From contig NZ_CP060296.1 in the NCBI RefSeq assembly GCF_014303735.1, positions 62,001 through 126,000 on the forward strand: 64,000 nucleotides of DNA, read 5' to 3'. The notes beneath the pieces were generated by a model that was given only the letters and a program-made list of their open reading frames with translations, was not told the DNA's origin and did not search any database. Source of the DNA: Variovorax sp. PAMC28562. Its GTDB lineage: Bacteria > Pseudomonadota > Gammaproteobacteria > Burkholderiales > Burkholderiaceae_C. Positions 1 through 9,964 of this stretch are shown one piece after another (the stretch's first letter is position 1; the number at the start of each line of letters is the position of its first letter). The position numbers and the translations under genes were made by a program.

Positions 1-383
1 TCGACGCGATCGCTGCCGCGCCACAACGCCTCGGCGACGTCGGCACGCAGGCGCTCGCGCACCGCGTCGGCCGTCGCGAACGTGCTGCCGTTGAAGCTGT
101 TGAGGTAGAGCTTGAACGACTTGCTCTCGATGATGTTGGGCGTTTCGCAGGGCACCGTGAAATGCACGATGGCGAGCTGCGGCTTGCCGCGTGGGTTGAG
201 CCAGCTCAGCTCGAAGGCGGTCCACAGGTCGGCGCCGAAGAACGGGAGTGCGCCGGGCTTGATCCCCATGGCTTCGCGCTGCGTGGCGCGCGAGATCGGG
301 AACAGCTGCGTCGGGTCGTACTGGTCGACGTAGGCCGACGATTTGCCAAGTTGCGATTGAGCGGCGGTGTTGTCGATCGTCAT
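1..383 (-). CDS. queF: QueF, NADPH-dependent 7-cyano-7-deazaguanine reductase (3' part beyond window)
   Basis: QueF reduces preQ0 to preQ1 with NADPH in cytoplasmic queuosine synthesis. The 127 visible residues read from an ATG at 381-383 and carry the family blocks [30 protein letters not shown] and [13 protein letters not shown]; the ESKS motif belongs to the substrate site. The N-terminal arrangement resembles the long two-module QueF of enterobacteria (about 280 residues), so the catalytic Cys should lie in the part beyond the left edge. The start overlaps the stop of the upstream hydrolase gene as ATGA, suggesting translational coupling. The family call is firm; the gene is incomplete only because the window ends. 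Confidence 0.93.
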   Translation of the reverse strand, partial: MTIDNTAAQSQLGKSSAYVDQYDPTQLFPISRATQREAMGIKPGALPFFGADLWTAFELSWLNPRGKPQLAIVHFTVPCETPNIIESKSFKLYLNSFNGSTFATADAVRERLRADVAEALWRGSDRV

Positions 384-1291
384 GCTGCAGCCCTGCTGGT
401 CTCGTTTGACTTCATGAACGGCACCATATGGTTCAGCAGGATCTGCTGAACCTCTGGCGGCAGGTCGTGGCCCATGCCCGGAACGGCCACGAACTTCGCG
501 CCCGGGATGCGCCGCGCGGTGTCGACGCCGCAGGGCATCGGTACCAGCGCATCGGCATCGCCGTGCAGCACGAGGGTCGGCGACTTGATGTTCGGCAGCA
601 GCTTCTCGCGGCCAGCATCGGCGCCGATTGCCAGCATCTGCCGCACCACGCCTTGCGGCCGGTAGGCGCGCCGGATGCCGGTCGCGATGCGATCGGCCAA
701 CACGGCATCGGGTTGCGGATAGGCGGGACTCGCAATGAGCTTGACGAGGCGCAGGCTGTAGCCGACCAGATCCGCCTCGGTCTTGCCGAGCGGCCGACGC
801 AGCAGGGCTGCACCGACATCGCGCCGCGGACCCGGTAACCCGCGCGCGCCGCTGGAGCTCATGATGCTGACCAGGCTCAGCGTGCGCGAGGGCGCGATCG
901 ACGCCACGTGCTGCGCGATCATCCCGCCCATCGACGCGCCGACGATGTGCGCCCTGGCGATGCCGAGTGCGTCGAGCACGCCGATGGAATCGGCGGCCAT
1001 GTCCTGCAGCTTGTATGCGGATTGGACCGGCAGGCCGAGGCGCTGCCGGATGGTTTGCCAGACCAGGTTACCGTTGCCGGCCGACTCGAACCCTTGGCTC
1101 AGCCCGATGTCGCGGTTGTCGTGCCGCACCACGCGAAAGCCGGCATCCACCAGCCCCTGCACGAAAGGCTCCGGCCAGCCGATCAATTGCATGCCGAGGC
1201 CCATGATGAGCAAGACGACGGGACGATCGACATCGCCCTGGTTGCCGGTGTCGTCGACTTCGATGTTCAGTCCGTTGGCTGTCAGTGTCAT
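380..1291 (-). CDS. Alpha/beta-fold hydrolase
   Basis: A 303-residue cytoplasmic hydrolase with no signal peptide. The nucleophile elbow is GASMGG with Ser120; the acid is probably Asp247 in GDADALVP and the base His275 in GMGHDLP, so a full catalytic triad is present. An oxyanion-type HDNRDIG segment lies near residue 58. The pattern resembles esterases of the aclacinomycin-methylesterase/EstB type, but the substrate cannot be read from sequence. It lies between a 2-oxoglutarate oxygenase gene (9 bases upstream) and queF (4-base overlap), so the three are probably cotranscribed. No functional link to queuosine synthesis is evident. Confidence 0.85.
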   Translation of the reverse strand: MTLTANGLNIEVDDTGNQGDVDRPVVLLIMGLGMQLIGWPEPFVQGLVDAGFRVVRHDNRDIGLSQGFESAGNGNLVWQTIRQRLGLPVQSAYKLQDMAADSIGVLDALGIARAHIVGASMGGMIAQHVASIAPSRTLSLVSIMSSSGARGLPGPRRDVGAALLRRPLGKTEADLVGYSLRLVKLIASPAYPQPDAVLADRIATGIRRAYRPQGVVRQMLAIGADAGREKLLPNIKSPTLVLHGDADALVPMPCGVDTARRIPGAKFVAVPGMGHDLPPEVQQILLNHMVPFMKSNETSRAAA

Positions 1292-1300
1292 TGGATGGTT

Positions 1301-2152
1301 TCAGGTGAATTCGCGTTCGCGCAACCATTTGGTTGCGACCCACTTTTCGCCCATCAACACCGGCGCGCCGCCGTGTAGCGTGCGGGTGGCGGGATCGGGA
1401 CTGTCGTAGCTGAAGAAGACGCCGGTGCCGGGCAGCGGGGCCACTTCGAGGCCGACATCGGGAAAGGTGGTGGCGCCGCCCTGCTCCGGCGCCTGCAGAT
1501 ACATCAGCAGGGTGCCGACGCGCTGGCCGCCGCGCCGAAGAATGGTCGGCGTGCCGGGCTCGGACGGATCGAAATAATCGTAGTGCGGCCGGTACTGCGC
1601 GCCTGGCGAATAGCGCAACACCTGCAGCCCTTCGCCGAATTCGAGCGGCCACTGCAGCAACCTGGCGATGCGCTTTTCGAGCCGCGACACGATCTCGTTT
1701 TCGCCGCGCTCGAAGAACATGCCGTCGCTGGTGCGATCGACGTTCATCACTTCGCCGCCCGTCTGCGTCTCGACCGTGAGAGAGCGCACCAGCCGCACGC
1801 GAGCGATGGCGATGAGCGCATCGCACTCTTCGTGCGACAGCAGATTGCCGAAGACGATCACGCGCGGATGGCGCATCGTCTGCATGATCTGCACTTGCCG
1901 GTCGCCGGCATCGACGTGGAGCGGCGAGCCTTCCAGATTCGGGCCGGGCAATGCTTTGGGTCCGTCTCCAGTTGGGCCGCCCTCGACGGGCGCGGCGCCG
2001 GGCAGCGCGAAGACCTGGGCCAGCGTAGCCTCGGCTGCATCGTCCTGCCAGCCGGCATCCCGCATAGAAAGGCGCAACGCGGCCGGCGAATGGCCGATCG
2101 CGAGTTGGGCCACTACCCACGCGCGCAGTTCGGGGCTGACCGGTTGGGTCAC
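1301..2152 (-). CDS. 2OG-Fe(II) oxygenase, prolyl-4-hydroxylase-like
   Basis: A 283-residue protein whose second half is a prolyl-4-hydroxylase-type double-stranded beta-helix. The iron ligands are visible as His190 and Asp192 in RPHYDYF and His260 in RTLHGG; Lys270 (GEKW) should bind the 2-oxoglutarate carboxylate. Residues 1-50 form a short helical N-terminal module. I take the GTG at 2150-2152 as start because it overlaps the yaaA stop as GTGA; the frame stays open further upstream but that stretch is a shadow of yaaA. The substrate is unknown: bacterial relatives hydroxylate proline in proteins or small molecules. Confidence 0.85.
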   Translation of the reverse strand: MTQPVSPELRAWVVAQLAIGHSPAALRLSMRDAGWQDDAAEATLAQVFALPGAAPVEGGPTGDGPKALPGPNLEGSPLHVDAGDRQVQIMQTMRHPRVIVFGNLLSHEECDALIAIARVRLVRSLTVETQTGGEVMNVDRTSDGMFFERGENEIVSRLEKRIARLLQWPLEFGEGLQVLRYSPGAQYRPHYDYFDPSEPGTPTILRRGGQRVGTLLMYLQAPEQGGATTFPDVGLEVAPLPGTGVFFSYDSPDPATRTLHGGAPVLMGEKWVATKWLREREFT

Positions 2153-2934
2153 GCGATCTTTCTGCGGAAAACGAGCCGCTCGGGCGACGACACGGCTGCG
2201 GCAAAACCATAGCCTTCGAGATCGAACTTCTCCAGCGCACGGGGCGTGGCTGCCGTGTGCAACACCGCCCAGCGCGCCATAAGGCCACGCGCCCGCTTGG
2301 CGAAGAAGCTCACTATCTTGTACTTGTCGGCTTTCCACTCTTCGAAGACGCACTCGACCACGCGTGCGCTCAGCAAGCGCAGATCGACCGACTTGAAATA
2401 CTCCTGCGACGCCAGGTTGACGACCACCGGTGTGTGGTCTGCCGCCAGCCGCTCGTTCAGATGACCTGCAATGCGCGGACGCCAGAACGCGTACAGGTCC
2501 TTGCCGTGCTTGTTGACGAGTTGCGTGCCCATTTCGAGCCGGTAAGGCTGCAACAGATCGAGCGGCCGCAGCACGCCGTAGAGCCCGCTCAGGATGCACA
2601 CATGGTCTTGCGCCCAGGCCAGTTGCGCCGTGCTCAGGGTCTTGGCGCCGAAGCCGCCGTACACATCGCCGTCGAAGGCCAGCGCCGCCTGTTTGGCGTT
2701 GGTCGGCGTGCTCTTGCTCGACCATGCGGTGTAGCGCGCCACATTGAGCGCCGACAGGTTGTCGGAGAGGTGCATGAGCTCGGCGATCTGCTGCGGCGAT
2801 TGGGTGCGCAGGAGCTTGATGAGTTCGACCGAAGGACCGCGTGGCCCTTCGAAATGCGGCAGGGTCGCGGGCACATCGGCCGGCACCGGCGTGACGTAGT
2901 CGAGCGACTTGGCGGGGGAGAGCAAAAACAGCAT
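2149..2934 (-). CDS. yaaA: YaaA family peroxide-stress protein
   Basis: A 261-residue member of the YaaA/DUF328 family, identified by the opening LFLLSPAKSLDY, the LMHLSDNLSALNVAR segment and GLYGVLRPLDLLQPYRLEMGT. In Escherichia coli YaaA lowers free iron and protects DNA during hydrogen peroxide stress and is induced by OxyR. The length matches the family. The gene diverges from valS with 57 bases between them and is first in a leftward string ending in queF (yaaA, oxygenase, hydrolase, queF), all touching or overlapping. Confidence 0.92.
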   Translation of the reverse strand: MLFLLSPAKSLDYVTPVPADVPATLPHFEGPRGPSVELIKLLRTQSPQQIAELMHLSDNLSALNVARYTAWSSKSTPTNAKQAALAFDGDVYGGFGAKTLSTAQLAWAQDHVCILSGLYGVLRPLDLLQPYRLEMGTQLVNKHGKDLYAFWRPRIAGHLNERLAADHTPVVVNLASQEYFKSVDLRLLSARVVECVFEEWKADKYKIVSFFAKRARGLMARWAVLHTAATPRALEKFDLEGYGFAAAVSSPERLVFRRKIA

Positions 2935-2976
2935 CGTTCAATTATCTGCGGCAGCGATGACCCGACGGGGCGCCGG

Positions 2977-2982
2977 TAAAAT
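2977..2982 (+). promoter_or_regulatory. Possible valS -10 element
   Basis: TAAAAT lies 10 bases before the valS ATG in the 57-base divergent gap. A GGTAAAATC context is frequent upstream of Burkholderiales genes. No convincing -35 hexamer is seen at the right distance, so this is tentative. If used, the transcript would have almost no leader. Confidence 0.3.
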
Positions 2983-2991
2983 CGACGATCC

Positions 2992-5901
2992 ATGAGCGAA
3001 CTTTCCCCCATCGTCCAGCCCGGCCTCGACAGCCTTTCCAAATCCTTCGAACCCGCGGCCATCGAGGCCCATTGGGGACCCGAGTGGGAACGCCGCGGCT
3101 ATGCCAAGGCCGGCTTTCGCGGCACGCAGCAAGCCAAGGCGGGCGCCGACGCGTTCTCTATCCAGTTGCCACCACCGAACGTGACCGGCACGCTGCACAT
3201 GGGGCATGCGTTCAATCACACGATCATGGACAGCCTGGCGCGCTACCACCGCATGAAGGGCGACAACACCGTGTGGGTGCCGGGCACCGACCATGCCGGC
3301 ATCGCCACGCAGATCGTGGTCGAGCGGCAATTGCAGGAGCAAAAGCAGAGCCGCCACGAACTGGGCCGCAAGAACTTCGTCGCGCGTGTGTGGGAGTGGA
3401 AGCAAAAGTCGGGCAACACCATCACCGAGCAGATGCGCCGCATGGGCGACTCGGTCGACTGGAGCCGCGAATACTTCACGATGGACGAGGGCCTCTCGAC
3501 CACCGTCACGCAAACCTTCGTGCAGCTCTATGACCAAGGCCTGATCTACCGCGGCAAGCGCCTGGGCAACTGGGACCCGGTGCTGAAGACCTCGGTGAGC
3601 GATCTCGAAGTGGAGAGCGAAGAAGAAGACGGCTTTCTTTGGCATATCGCCTACCCGCTCGAAGACGGCAACGGCACGCTGACGGTCGCGACCACGCGGC
3701 CTGAGACGATGCTCGGCGACACCGCGGTGATGGTCCATCCGGAAGACGAGCGCTACAAGCATTTGATCGGCCAGCGCGTGAAGCTGCCGCTCGTGGACAA
3801 ACTGATCCCGATCATCGGCGACGACTACGTCGACAAGGCCTTCGGTACCGGCGTGGTCAAGGTGACGCCCGCACACGACTACAACGACTATGCGGTCGGC
3901 CAGCGGCACAACCTGGATGTCATCAGCGTGCTGACGCTCGACGCGACCATCAACGACAACGCGCCTGAAAAGTACCGCGGCATGGACCGCTTCGTGGCGC
4001 GCAAGGCCGTGGTCGCCGACCTCGATGCGCTCGGCCTGCTGGTCGAGGTCAAGAAGCACAAGCTGATGGTGCCGCGCTGTGCCCGCAGTGGCGCCATCGT
4101 CGAGCCGATGCTGACCGACCAGTGGTACGTGGCGATGACAAAGGCCGGCGCCAACGGCCGCTCGATCGCGCAGGAGGCCATCGACGTGGTGAAGTCGGGC
4201 GAAGTCCGCTTCATTCCCGAGAACTGGGTCAACACCTATGACCACTGGATGGAGAACATTCAGGACTGGACGATCTCGCGCCAGTTGTGGTGGGGCCACC
4301 AGATTCCGGCCTGGTACGACCAGGACGGCAATGTGTACGTGGCGCACGACGAGGCCGAAGCACAAGCCAAGGCCGACAAGGTCGCGCCGGGCAAGACGCT
4401 CACGCGCGACGAAGACGTGCTCGACACCTGGTACTCGTCGGCCCTGCTGCCTTTCTCGACGATGGGCTGGCCCAACGTGCCCGACGCCACCGAAGCGCCG
4501 CTGGTCGACTACAACCTCTACCTGCCTTCAAGCGTGCTGGTCACGGGCTACGACATCATCTTTTTCTGGGTCGCCCGGATGATCATGATGACCAAGCACT
4601 TCACCGGCCGCGTGCCCTTTAAGGACGTGTACATCCACGGCGTGGTGCGCGATGCGCAGGGCAAGAAGATGAGCAAGTCGGAGGGCAACGTGCTCGACCC
4701 GGTCGACCTGATCGATGGCATCGCGCTGCCCGGTTTGCTCGACAAGCGCACGCAAGGCTTGCGCAAGCCCGAGACGGCGCCGACGGTGCGCAAGAACACG
4801 CAAAAGGAATTTCCCGAAGGCATTCCGGCCTTCGGCGCCGATGCGTTGCGCTTCACCTTCGCGTCGCTCGCCTCGCTCGGCCGCAGCATCAACTTCGACA
4901 GCAAGCGCTGCGAGGGCTATCGCAACTTCTGCAACAAGCTCTGGAACGCCACCCGCTTCGTCTTGATGAATTGCGAGGGCCAGGACTGCGGCCTGATGGA
5001 GCACACCAAGGAAGACTGCAAGGTCGGCGGGCCGGCACATGGCTACCTGAAGTTCAGCCGTGCCGACTTCTGGATCACCTCGCAGCTGCAGCGCGTCGAG
5101 GCCGAAGTCGCCAAGGGCTTTGCCGAATACCGGCTCGACAACGTCGCCAGCGCCATCTACCAGTTCGCCTGGGACGAGTTCTGCGACTGGTATCTTGAGA
5201 TCGCCAAGGTGCAGATCCAGACCGGCACCGATGCACAAAAGCGCGCCACCCGCCGCACCTTGATCCGAACGCTCGAGACGCTGCTGCGACTCGCCCATCC
5301 GGTGATCCCCTTCATTACCGAGGCGCTCTGGCAGAAGGTCGCCGGCGTGGCCGGTCGCGAAGGCGAGTCGATCATGATCTCTGCCTACCCGGAGAGCCAG
5401 CCCGGAAAGATCGATCCCGCAGCCGAGGCGCATGTCGCGCGTTTGAAGGCATTGGTCGACGCCTGCCGCACCCTTCGCGGCGAAATGAACGTATCGCCGG
5501 CAACGCGACTGCCGCTCTACGCGGTGGCCGACGACGCAGAGGGCGCTGCCTTTTTGCGCGATTCAGCGCCGGTGCTGCAGGCGTTGGGCAAGCTCAAGGA
5601 GGTCAAGGTTTTCGACGACGAAGCAGCCTGGTCGGCAGCGGCCGACGCGGCCCCGGTGGCCGTTGTGGGGGCGGTGCGACTGTGCCTCCACATGGAAATT
5701 AACAAAGGTGAAGAAAAATCACGTATCGCCAAGGAGATCGCCCGGATCGAAGGCGAGATCGTCCGGGTGAATGGCAAGCTCGGCAATGAAGCGTTCGTCG
5801 CCAAGGCGCCACCAGCAGTGATCGACCAGGAGCGAAAGCGGCTGGCCGATTTCAGCAGCACGATCGAAAGATTGCGTGACCAGGTTGTGCGCCTCGGCTG
5901 A
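2992..5901 (+). CDS. valS: Valyl-tRNA synthetase
   Basis: This class Ia synthetase charges tRNA-Val; its 969 residues match the family. The HIGH-type motif is HMGH at residues 69-72 within [13 protein letters not shown], and KMSKS is at 559-563. Between them lies the CP1 editing domain ([28 protein letters not shown]), which clears Thr-tRNA-Val. After KMSKS comes an insert of roughly 40 residues (about 570-610) rich in Lys and Arg, common in betaproteobacterial ValS. The last 65 residues form the coiled-coil tRNA-binding arm. Only ATG 2992 fits. It is followed by galU on the same strand after 118 bases. Confidence 0.98.
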   Translation: MSELSPIVQPGLDSLSKSFEPAAIEAHWGPEWERRGYAKAGFRGTQQAKAGADAFSIQLPPPNVTGTLHMGHAFNHTIMDSLARYHRMKGDNTVWVPGTDHAGIATQIVVERQLQEQKQSRHELGRKNFVARVWEWKQKSGNTITEQMRRMGDSVDWSREYFTMDEGLSTTVTQTFVQLYDQGLIYRGKRLGNWDPVLKTSVSDLEVESEEEDGFLWHIAYPLEDGNGTLTVATTRPETMLGDTAVMVHPEDERYKHLIGQRVKLPLVDKLIPIIGDDYVDKAFGTGVVKVTPAHDYNDYAVGQRHNLDVISVLTLDATINDNAPEKYRGMDRFVARKAVVADLDALGLLVEVKKHKLMVPRCARSGAIVEPMLTDQWYVAMTKAGANGRSIAQEAIDVVKSGEVRFIPENWVNTYDHWMENIQDWTISRQLWWGHQIPAWYDQDGNVYVAHDEAEAQAKADKVAPGKTLTRDEDVLDTWYSSALLPFSTMGWPNVPDATEAPLVDYNLYLPSSVLVTGYDIIFFWVARMIMMTKHFTGRVPFKDVYIHGVVRDAQGKKMSKSEGNVLDPVDLIDGIALPGLLDKRTQGLRKPETAPTVRKNTQKEFPEGIPAFGADALRFTFASLASLGRSINFDSKRCEGYRNFCNKLWNATRFVLMNCEGQDCGLMEHTKEDCKVGGPAHGYLKFSRADFWITSQLQRVEAEVAKGFAEYRLDNVASAIYQFAWDEFCDWYLEIAKVQIQTGTDAQKRATRRTLIRTLETLLRLAHPVIPFITEALWQKVAGVAGREGESIMISAYPESQPGKIDPAAEAHVARLKALVDACRTLRGEMNVSPATRLPLYAVADDAEGAAFLRDSAPVLQALGKLKEVKVFDDEAAWSAAADAAPVAVVGAVRLCLHMEINKGEEKSRIAKEIARIEGEIVRVNGKLGNEAFVAKAPPAVIDQERKRLADFSSTIERLRDQVVRLG

Positions 5902-6019
5902 CAGACCGCCCAGCGCTCGCCATTTAGGCTTGGCCCGTGGCTGTTGCAGGCACGTGCGCGCCGGTTAGTCCCTTTCGGTCAGTCTTTCCCTTTCCACTTT
6001 CGAACCGACGTCCCATCCC

Positions 6020-6910
6020 ATGTCCAATTCTTCGACCCGCATCCGTAAAGCTGTGTTCCCGGTCGCCGGCTTCGGCACCCGCTTCTTGCCGGCCACCAAG
6101 GCCCAGCCGAAAGAGATGCTGCCGGTGGTGGACAAGCCGTTGATCCAGTACGCGGTCGAAGAAGCCTACGCCGCTGGCATCCGCGACATGATTTTTGTGA
6201 CGGGCCGTAACAAGCGCGCGATCGAAGACCATTACGACACGGCTTACGAGCTTGAAAGCCAGCTCGAAGCCAGCGGCAAGACCGAACTGCTGCGCATCGC
6301 GCGCTCGGTCATGCCAGACGACATGACCTGCTCGTACGTGCGGCAACCGCGCATGCTCGGGCTGGGCCACGCCGTGTTGTGCGCCGAGCACCTGGTGGGC
6401 GACGAGCCCTTCGCCGTGCTGTTGGCAGACGATTTGATGGTCGGCCCCAAAGACGGCGAGCCCGTGCTGGCCCAGATGACGAAGATGTTCGAGCGCCTCG
6501 GCGGCTCGCTGCTGGCGGTGCAGGAAGTGCCGCTCGACCAGGTCAAGCGCTACGGCATCGTGGCAGGTGATTCGGTTGAAGACGGTCTGGTCAAGGTCAA
6601 CCGCATGGTCGAAAAGCCTAAGCCCGAAGAAGCGCCTTCGCGTCTCGGTGTGGCCGGCCGCTACATCTTGACGCCCGGCGTCTTCGCAGAGATTCGCCTG
6701 CAGCCCAAGGGCGCGGGTGGCGAGATCCAGCTGACCGATGGCATCGCCGCGCTGATGAAGAAAGAGGCGGTCTACGCTTACTCGTACAAGGGCGTGCGAT
6801 ACGACTGCGGCAGCAAGGAAGGCTTTTTGCAAGCCACTGTCGAACTGGCGCTGGCGCACCCGGAAGTCGGCGCGTCGTTCCGCGAATATCTGAAGAGCCT
6901 CGCGCTCTGA
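6020..6910 (+). CDS. galU: UTP-glucose-1-phosphate uridylyltransferase
   Basis: GalU makes UDP-glucose from UTP and glucose 1-phosphate for envelope polysaccharides and the Leloir pathway. The nucleotidyltransferase signature [16 protein letters not shown] at residues 13-28 and [19 protein letters not shown] follow near the start; GLGHAVLCA and the Asp of LLADD complete the site. The 296-residue length is typical. The convergent SGNH hydrolase gene ends 19 bases after the stop, with no terminator hairpin visible between. Confidence 0.96.
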   Translation: MSNSSTRIRKAVFPVAGFGTRFLPATKAQPKEMLPVVDKPLIQYAVEEAYAAGIRDMIFVTGRNKRAIEDHYDTAYELESQLEASGKTELLRIARSVMPDDMTCSYVRQPRMLGLGHAVLCAEHLVGDEPFAVLLADDLMVGPKDGEPVLAQMTKMFERLGGSLLAVQEVPLDQVKRYGIVAGDSVEDGLVKVNRMVEKPKPEEAPSRLGVAGRYILTPGVFAEIRLQPKGAGGEIQLTDGIAALMKKEAVYAYSYKGVRYDCGSKEGFLQATVELALAHPEVGASFREYLKSLAL

Positions 6911-6929
6911 GCTTCGAATCGACGAGTTC

Positions 6930-8024
6930 CTACTTCTCCGGCTGAACCAGCGGCAAAACGAAGCGTGCGACCTCGTCGTCGCTGATCGGCGTCAGCGGCA
7001 GTTTGAATGCCTCGCGCAGTCGCGCCACAAGCGATTGCGCCCACAGCGCGTTGCACACCAACCCTGCATGGTCGTCCGCAAGCAATAAGTTGTGCGGGTC
7101 GTCTCCGATGGAGTTGGTCACAACGAAGCTTTTGCCGATGGTCACGGTCTTGAACGCCGGCTTGGGGGCGCCGCCTCGCGTACCCCACCGTTGCACCAGC
7201 CAGGCCGCATCGTCGAAGAACGCCGTGTTGGGCTCACTCTCCGCGAGCTTTCGGATGCCGGCGTTGAAACTGTCGAGCGCCTTCCAGATATTGTTTCGCT
7301 CGGCCTCCGAAACCCAATTGTTGTTTTGTGCCGCGTCGTCCGCTTCGTTCGCGATGCCGGCCACCAGAATGAGCGTCTGCGGGTGCGATTCGTGGATGAG
7401 CTTGAGCGTCGCGCCGATCTGCTTGACGCAGCGCGAAGTCAGTTCCGCCAGCTTGGGCGAATCGGGCTCCCGCGACTGCAGGTCGAGCGAACTCGACCAG
7501 TCGTTCAGCCCCATGCGGATCAAGACCACGCCGCGCTTCCAGCGCTCAGGCTCCTTGTCCATCAAGGCAACCAGTCGCGGTGCCTGGCGGAATCGCCCAT
7601 CCATCAAATTAGCGCAGCTCGCACCCGAGTTGGCGAAGTTGTAGAGAAAATCTTCTTTCTTGGGGGCACGGCCGCCACTTAAACCCAATGCCTCACGGCC
7701 GGTCGCGAGCAAGCCAGAACTGCCCCAGGCAACCCATGGACCGCTGTCGATTTCCTTGCCACGCAGCTTGTCGAGAACTTCAGTCCAATTGAAGGTTCGC
7801 GCATGAAAAGGGCCGCCGCGCTCGCCGGTGCCGGCCGGAAACGCAATGCGGTCCTGGAACGAGTGGCTGTTGGAATCGCCGATGACCGCAAATGGAATGG
7901 CGGTCGGCGACACCTTTCGGTTGAGTGCGTTGTCGGGCACGTCCTGGCTCCAGACATTGAAAGCCAGCATCACGCCGGCCGTAACGAACGCGGCGAAGCC
8001 GACGCGACGAAAGCCGGTGCGCAT
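6930..8024 (-). CDS. Exported SGNH/GDSL-type hydrolase
   Basis: A 364-residue protein with an N-terminal hydrophobic segment (about residues 8-26, ending near VWSQ) that looks like a signal peptide, so it is probably periplasmic. Block I is AVIGDSNSHS with nucleophile Ser51; GLND later supplies the block III Gly-Asn type motif. The substrate is unknown; SGNH enzymes include esterases, lipases and polysaccharide deacetylases. The gene starts 5 bases after the tusA-like gene and was probably cotranscribed with it. The GDSNSHS motif differs from the usual GDSL, so the family call rests on block order. Confidence 0.72.
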   Translation of the reverse strand: MRTGFRRVGFAAFVTAGVMLAFNVWSQDVPDNALNRKVSPTAIPFAVIGDSNSHSFQDRIAFPAGTGERGGPFHARTFNWTEVLDKLRGKEIDSGPWVAWGSSGLLATGREALGLSGGRAPKKEDFLYNFANSGASCANLMDGRFRQAPRLVALMDKEPERWKRGVVLIRMGLNDWSSSLDLQSREPDSPKLAELTSRCVKQIGATLKLIHESHPQTLILVAGIANEADDAAQNNNWVSEAERNNIWKALDSFNAGIRKLAESEPNTAFFDDAAWLVQRWGTRGGAPKPAFKTVTIGKSFVVTNSIGDDPHNLLLADDHAGLVCNALWAQSLVARLREAFKLPLTPISDDEVARFVLPLVQPEK

Positions 8025-8029
8025 GATCT

Positions 8030-8257
8030 TCAGCGCCGGCGAATGATGTGGATGAACTCGTTGCCGACCGTCTGCTGTTCAACGAGATCGTTACCCGTTT
8101 GGCGCGCAAAAGCCTGAAAGTCACGCACCGAGCCCGCATCGGTCGCCACCACCTTCAGCAACTGGCCGCTGGCCATGTCGTTGAGCGACTTCTTGGCCTT
8201 GAGGATAGGCAGCGGGCAGTTCAGGCCGCGGGTGTCGAGCTCTTTGTGGATGTGCAT
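8030..8257 (-). CDS. TusA/SirA-like sulfur carrier protein
   Basis: A 75-residue protein with the sulfur-carrier signature CPLPILKAKK; Cys14 is the persulfide-carrying residue. TusA proteins relay sulfur from cysteine desulfurase for tRNA 2-thiolation or other sulfur transfers in the cytoplasm. The start is ATG 8255-8257; the open frame runs further upstream but overlaps the Nudix gene and has no match to the family. A TAAAAT at 8304-8309 on this strand could be its -10 element. The next gene, 5 bases downstream, encodes an SGNH hydrolase with no known sulfur role. Confidence 0.9.
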   Translation of the reverse strand: MHIHKELDTRGLNCPLPILKAKKSLNDMASGQLLKVVATDAGSVRDFQAFARQTGNDLVEQQTVGNEFIHIIRRR

Positions 8258-8306
8258 CGCCGTCTTTCGAGTATGCTGAAAATAGTCTTGCGCGTTGACA
8301 CCGATT

Positions 8307-8879
8307 TTAGGCGGCAGGCGTGTCGGATGTTGCGGCCACTGCAGGTGCCGCCGCCGGCTTTGGCCAATCGACGAACTGCGGCTCGATGCCGCGCGTGCGC
8401 AGCCAGTCGGCCAGTGCGTAGCCGGTGCCCGCGGGCCAGCAACGCAAATTCGGCAGATCGTAGAGCCGGTAGTCGACCAGTTCGGGCGACAACGACACCT
8501 CGCCATCGGCTACCGCGTGGTACGCGATGATGATCTGGTTCATGCGCTGGAAGTCGTACACGCCGACCAGATTGAGTTCGGTCGCGTCGAGGTTGGTCTC
8601 CTCCTTTATCTCGCGTGCAATGCCTTCTTTTGGCGTCTCGCCGGCTTCCATGAAGCCGGTGATGAGTGCATACATCTTGCTGTTGCTCCAGGCCGCGTTG
8701 CGTGCCAGCAGCACCTGCCCGCGGTATTCGATGATGGCCGCGAGCACGGGCGTCGGGTTGTTCCAGTGCGTGTGTCCGCAGTTGGAGCAACGCAGACGCG
8801 ACTTGGGGCCGCCGTCTTCGTTCAGTGCAATCCATTCGAGTGGCGTCGCGCAAACCTGGCAAAACTTGGGATCTGGCAT
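8307..8879 (-). CDS. Nudix hydrolase with zinc ribbon
   Basis: A 190-residue hydrolase. Residues 7, 10, 31 and 34 are the four Cys of a zinc ribbon like that of NADH pyrophosphatase NudC. The Nudix box runs about 75-97 (GFMEAGETP, then REIKEET) and keeps the REUxEE core, with Thr where Gly is usual. It lacks the long N-terminal domain of NudC, so it belongs to the short zinc-ribbon Nudix group; a role in cleaving nucleotide sugars or NAD-like compounds is likely but unproven. It lies between cysM and the tusA-like gene on the same strand. Confidence 0.88.
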   Translation of the reverse strand: MPDPKFCQVCATPLEWIALNEDGGPKSRLRCSNCGHTHWNNPTPVLAAIIEYRGQVLLARNAAWSNSKMYALITGFMEAGETPKEGIAREIKEETNLDATELNLVGVYDFQRMNQIIIAYHAVADGEVSLSPELVDYRLYDLPNLRCWPAGTGYALADWLRTRGIEPQFVDWPKPAAAPAVAATSDTPAA

Positions 8880-8920
8880 GGGAACCTTTAAGGAAGCGTC
8901 GGCGGACGCTTTGAAGAAAG

Positions 8921-9823
8921 CTACGCGGGGAAAACGCCAGTCGACAGATACCTGTCACCGCGGTCGCAAACGATGAACACGATGACAGCGTTCTCTACTT
9001 TTTTTGCGATGTCGAGCGCTACCCAGAGCGCGCCCGCCGCGGAGATGCCACCGAAAATACCCTCTTCGCGCGCCAGCCGCCGGCACATCTCCTCGGCGTT
9101 GTCCTGGCTCACGTTGACGACGGTGTCGACCCGGCTCGGCTCATAAATTTTCGGCAGATATTCCTGTGGCCATTTGCGAATGCCCGGAATACGCGAACCC
9201 TCGTCGGGTTGGGCGCCGATGATCTGCACGGCCGCGTTCTTTTCCTTCAGGAACCGCGAGACGCCGGTGATCGTGCCCGTCGTGCCCATGGCACTCACGA
9301 AGTGCGTCACTTCGCCATCCGTATCGGCCCAGATCTCGGGCCCGGTGGTTTCGTAGTGGATGCGCGGGTTGTCCGGGTTGGAGAACTGGTTGAGCACACG
9401 CCCCTTGCCTTGCGCGACCATCTGGTCGGCCAGGTCGCGGGCGTATTCCATGCCGCCGCTCTTGGGCGTCAGCATAAGTTCAGCGCCGAAGGCTTTCATG
9501 GTCTGGGCGCGTTCGATGGAGAGGTCTTCCGGCATGATCAAAACCATGCGGTAACCCTTGATCGCCGCAGCCATTGCCAGCGCGATGCCGGTGTTGCCGG
9601 AGGTCGCTTCGATCAACGTGTCGCCGGGCTTGATTTCGCCGCGCTCCTCGGCGCGCTTGATCATCGACAGCGCTGGCCGGTCTTTCACCGAGCCGGCCGG
9701 ATTGTTGCCTTCCAGCTTGCCGAGAATCACGTTGTTGCGCTTCGCGTTTTCGGCTGCGTCGATCCGTTGCAGCGCGACCAACGGCGTTTTACCGATGGCT
9801 TCTTCGATCGTCGGGTAATTCAT
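8921..9823 (-). CDS. cysM: Cysteine synthase B
   Basis: CysM makes cysteine from O-acetylserine and sulfide (or thiosulfate). It is a 300-residue PLP enzyme: Lys47 in NPAGSVKDRP forms the Schiff base, EATSGNTGIALA binds substrate and GTTGT holds the phosphate. The second Thr-rich loop and the length fit CysM better than CysK. ATG 9821-9823 is the start; the frame stays open upstream only because it runs antisense through the tRNA-Leu gene. The 40-base gap to the divergent tRNA must hold promoters for both. Confidence 0.93.
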   Translation of the reverse strand: MNYPTIEEAIGKTPLVALQRIDAAENAKRNNVILGKLEGNNPAGSVKDRPALSMIKRAEERGEIKPGDTLIEATSGNTGIALAMAAAIKGYRMVLIMPEDLSIERAQTMKAFGAELMLTPKSGGMEYARDLADQMVAQGKGRVLNQFSNPDNPRIHYETTGPEIWADTDGEVTHFVSAMGTTGTITGVSRFLKEKNAAVQIIGAQPDEGSRIPGIRKWPQEYLPKIYEPSRVDTVVNVSQDNAEEMCRRLAREEGIFGGISAAGALWVALDIAKKVENAVIVFIVCDRGDRYLSTGVFPA

Positions 9824-9863
9824 ACAAGACACTGTGCCATAATTTTGGGTTGCTCTCTTCCGT

Positions 9864-9948
9864 GCCCGGGTGGTGAAATTGGTAGACGCAGGGGACTCAA
9901 AATCCCCCGCCGAAAGGCGTGCCGGTTCGATTCCGGCCCCGGGCACCA
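9864..9948 (+). tRNA. tRNA-Leu (anticodon CAA)
   Basis: An 85-base class II tRNA with CCA encoded. The acceptor strands GCCCGGG (9864-9870) and CCCGGGC (9938-9944) pair fully. The anticodon stem GGGGA/TCCCC (9891-9895, 9903-9907) encloses the loop CTCAAAA with anticodon CAA at 9898-9900, reading UUG. The long variable arm CGCC-GAAA-GGCG and the T loop GGTTCGATTCC confirm a leucine tRNA. A CATAAT at 9838-9843 is a plausible -10 box about 20 bases upstream. Confidence 0.97.
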
Positions 9949-9964
9949 CGGATTTTCAGAGCTG

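Noticed and set aside
1301..2941. A 546-codon frame suggesting a YaaA-oxygenase fusion
   Set aside because: The first half is a yaaA shadow in another frame; yaaA is intact and its stop overlaps the oxygenase GTG.
8921..9949. A longer cysM start at 9949
   Set aside because: It would read antisense through tRNA-Leu, whose sequence it translates; ATG 9823 fits the family.
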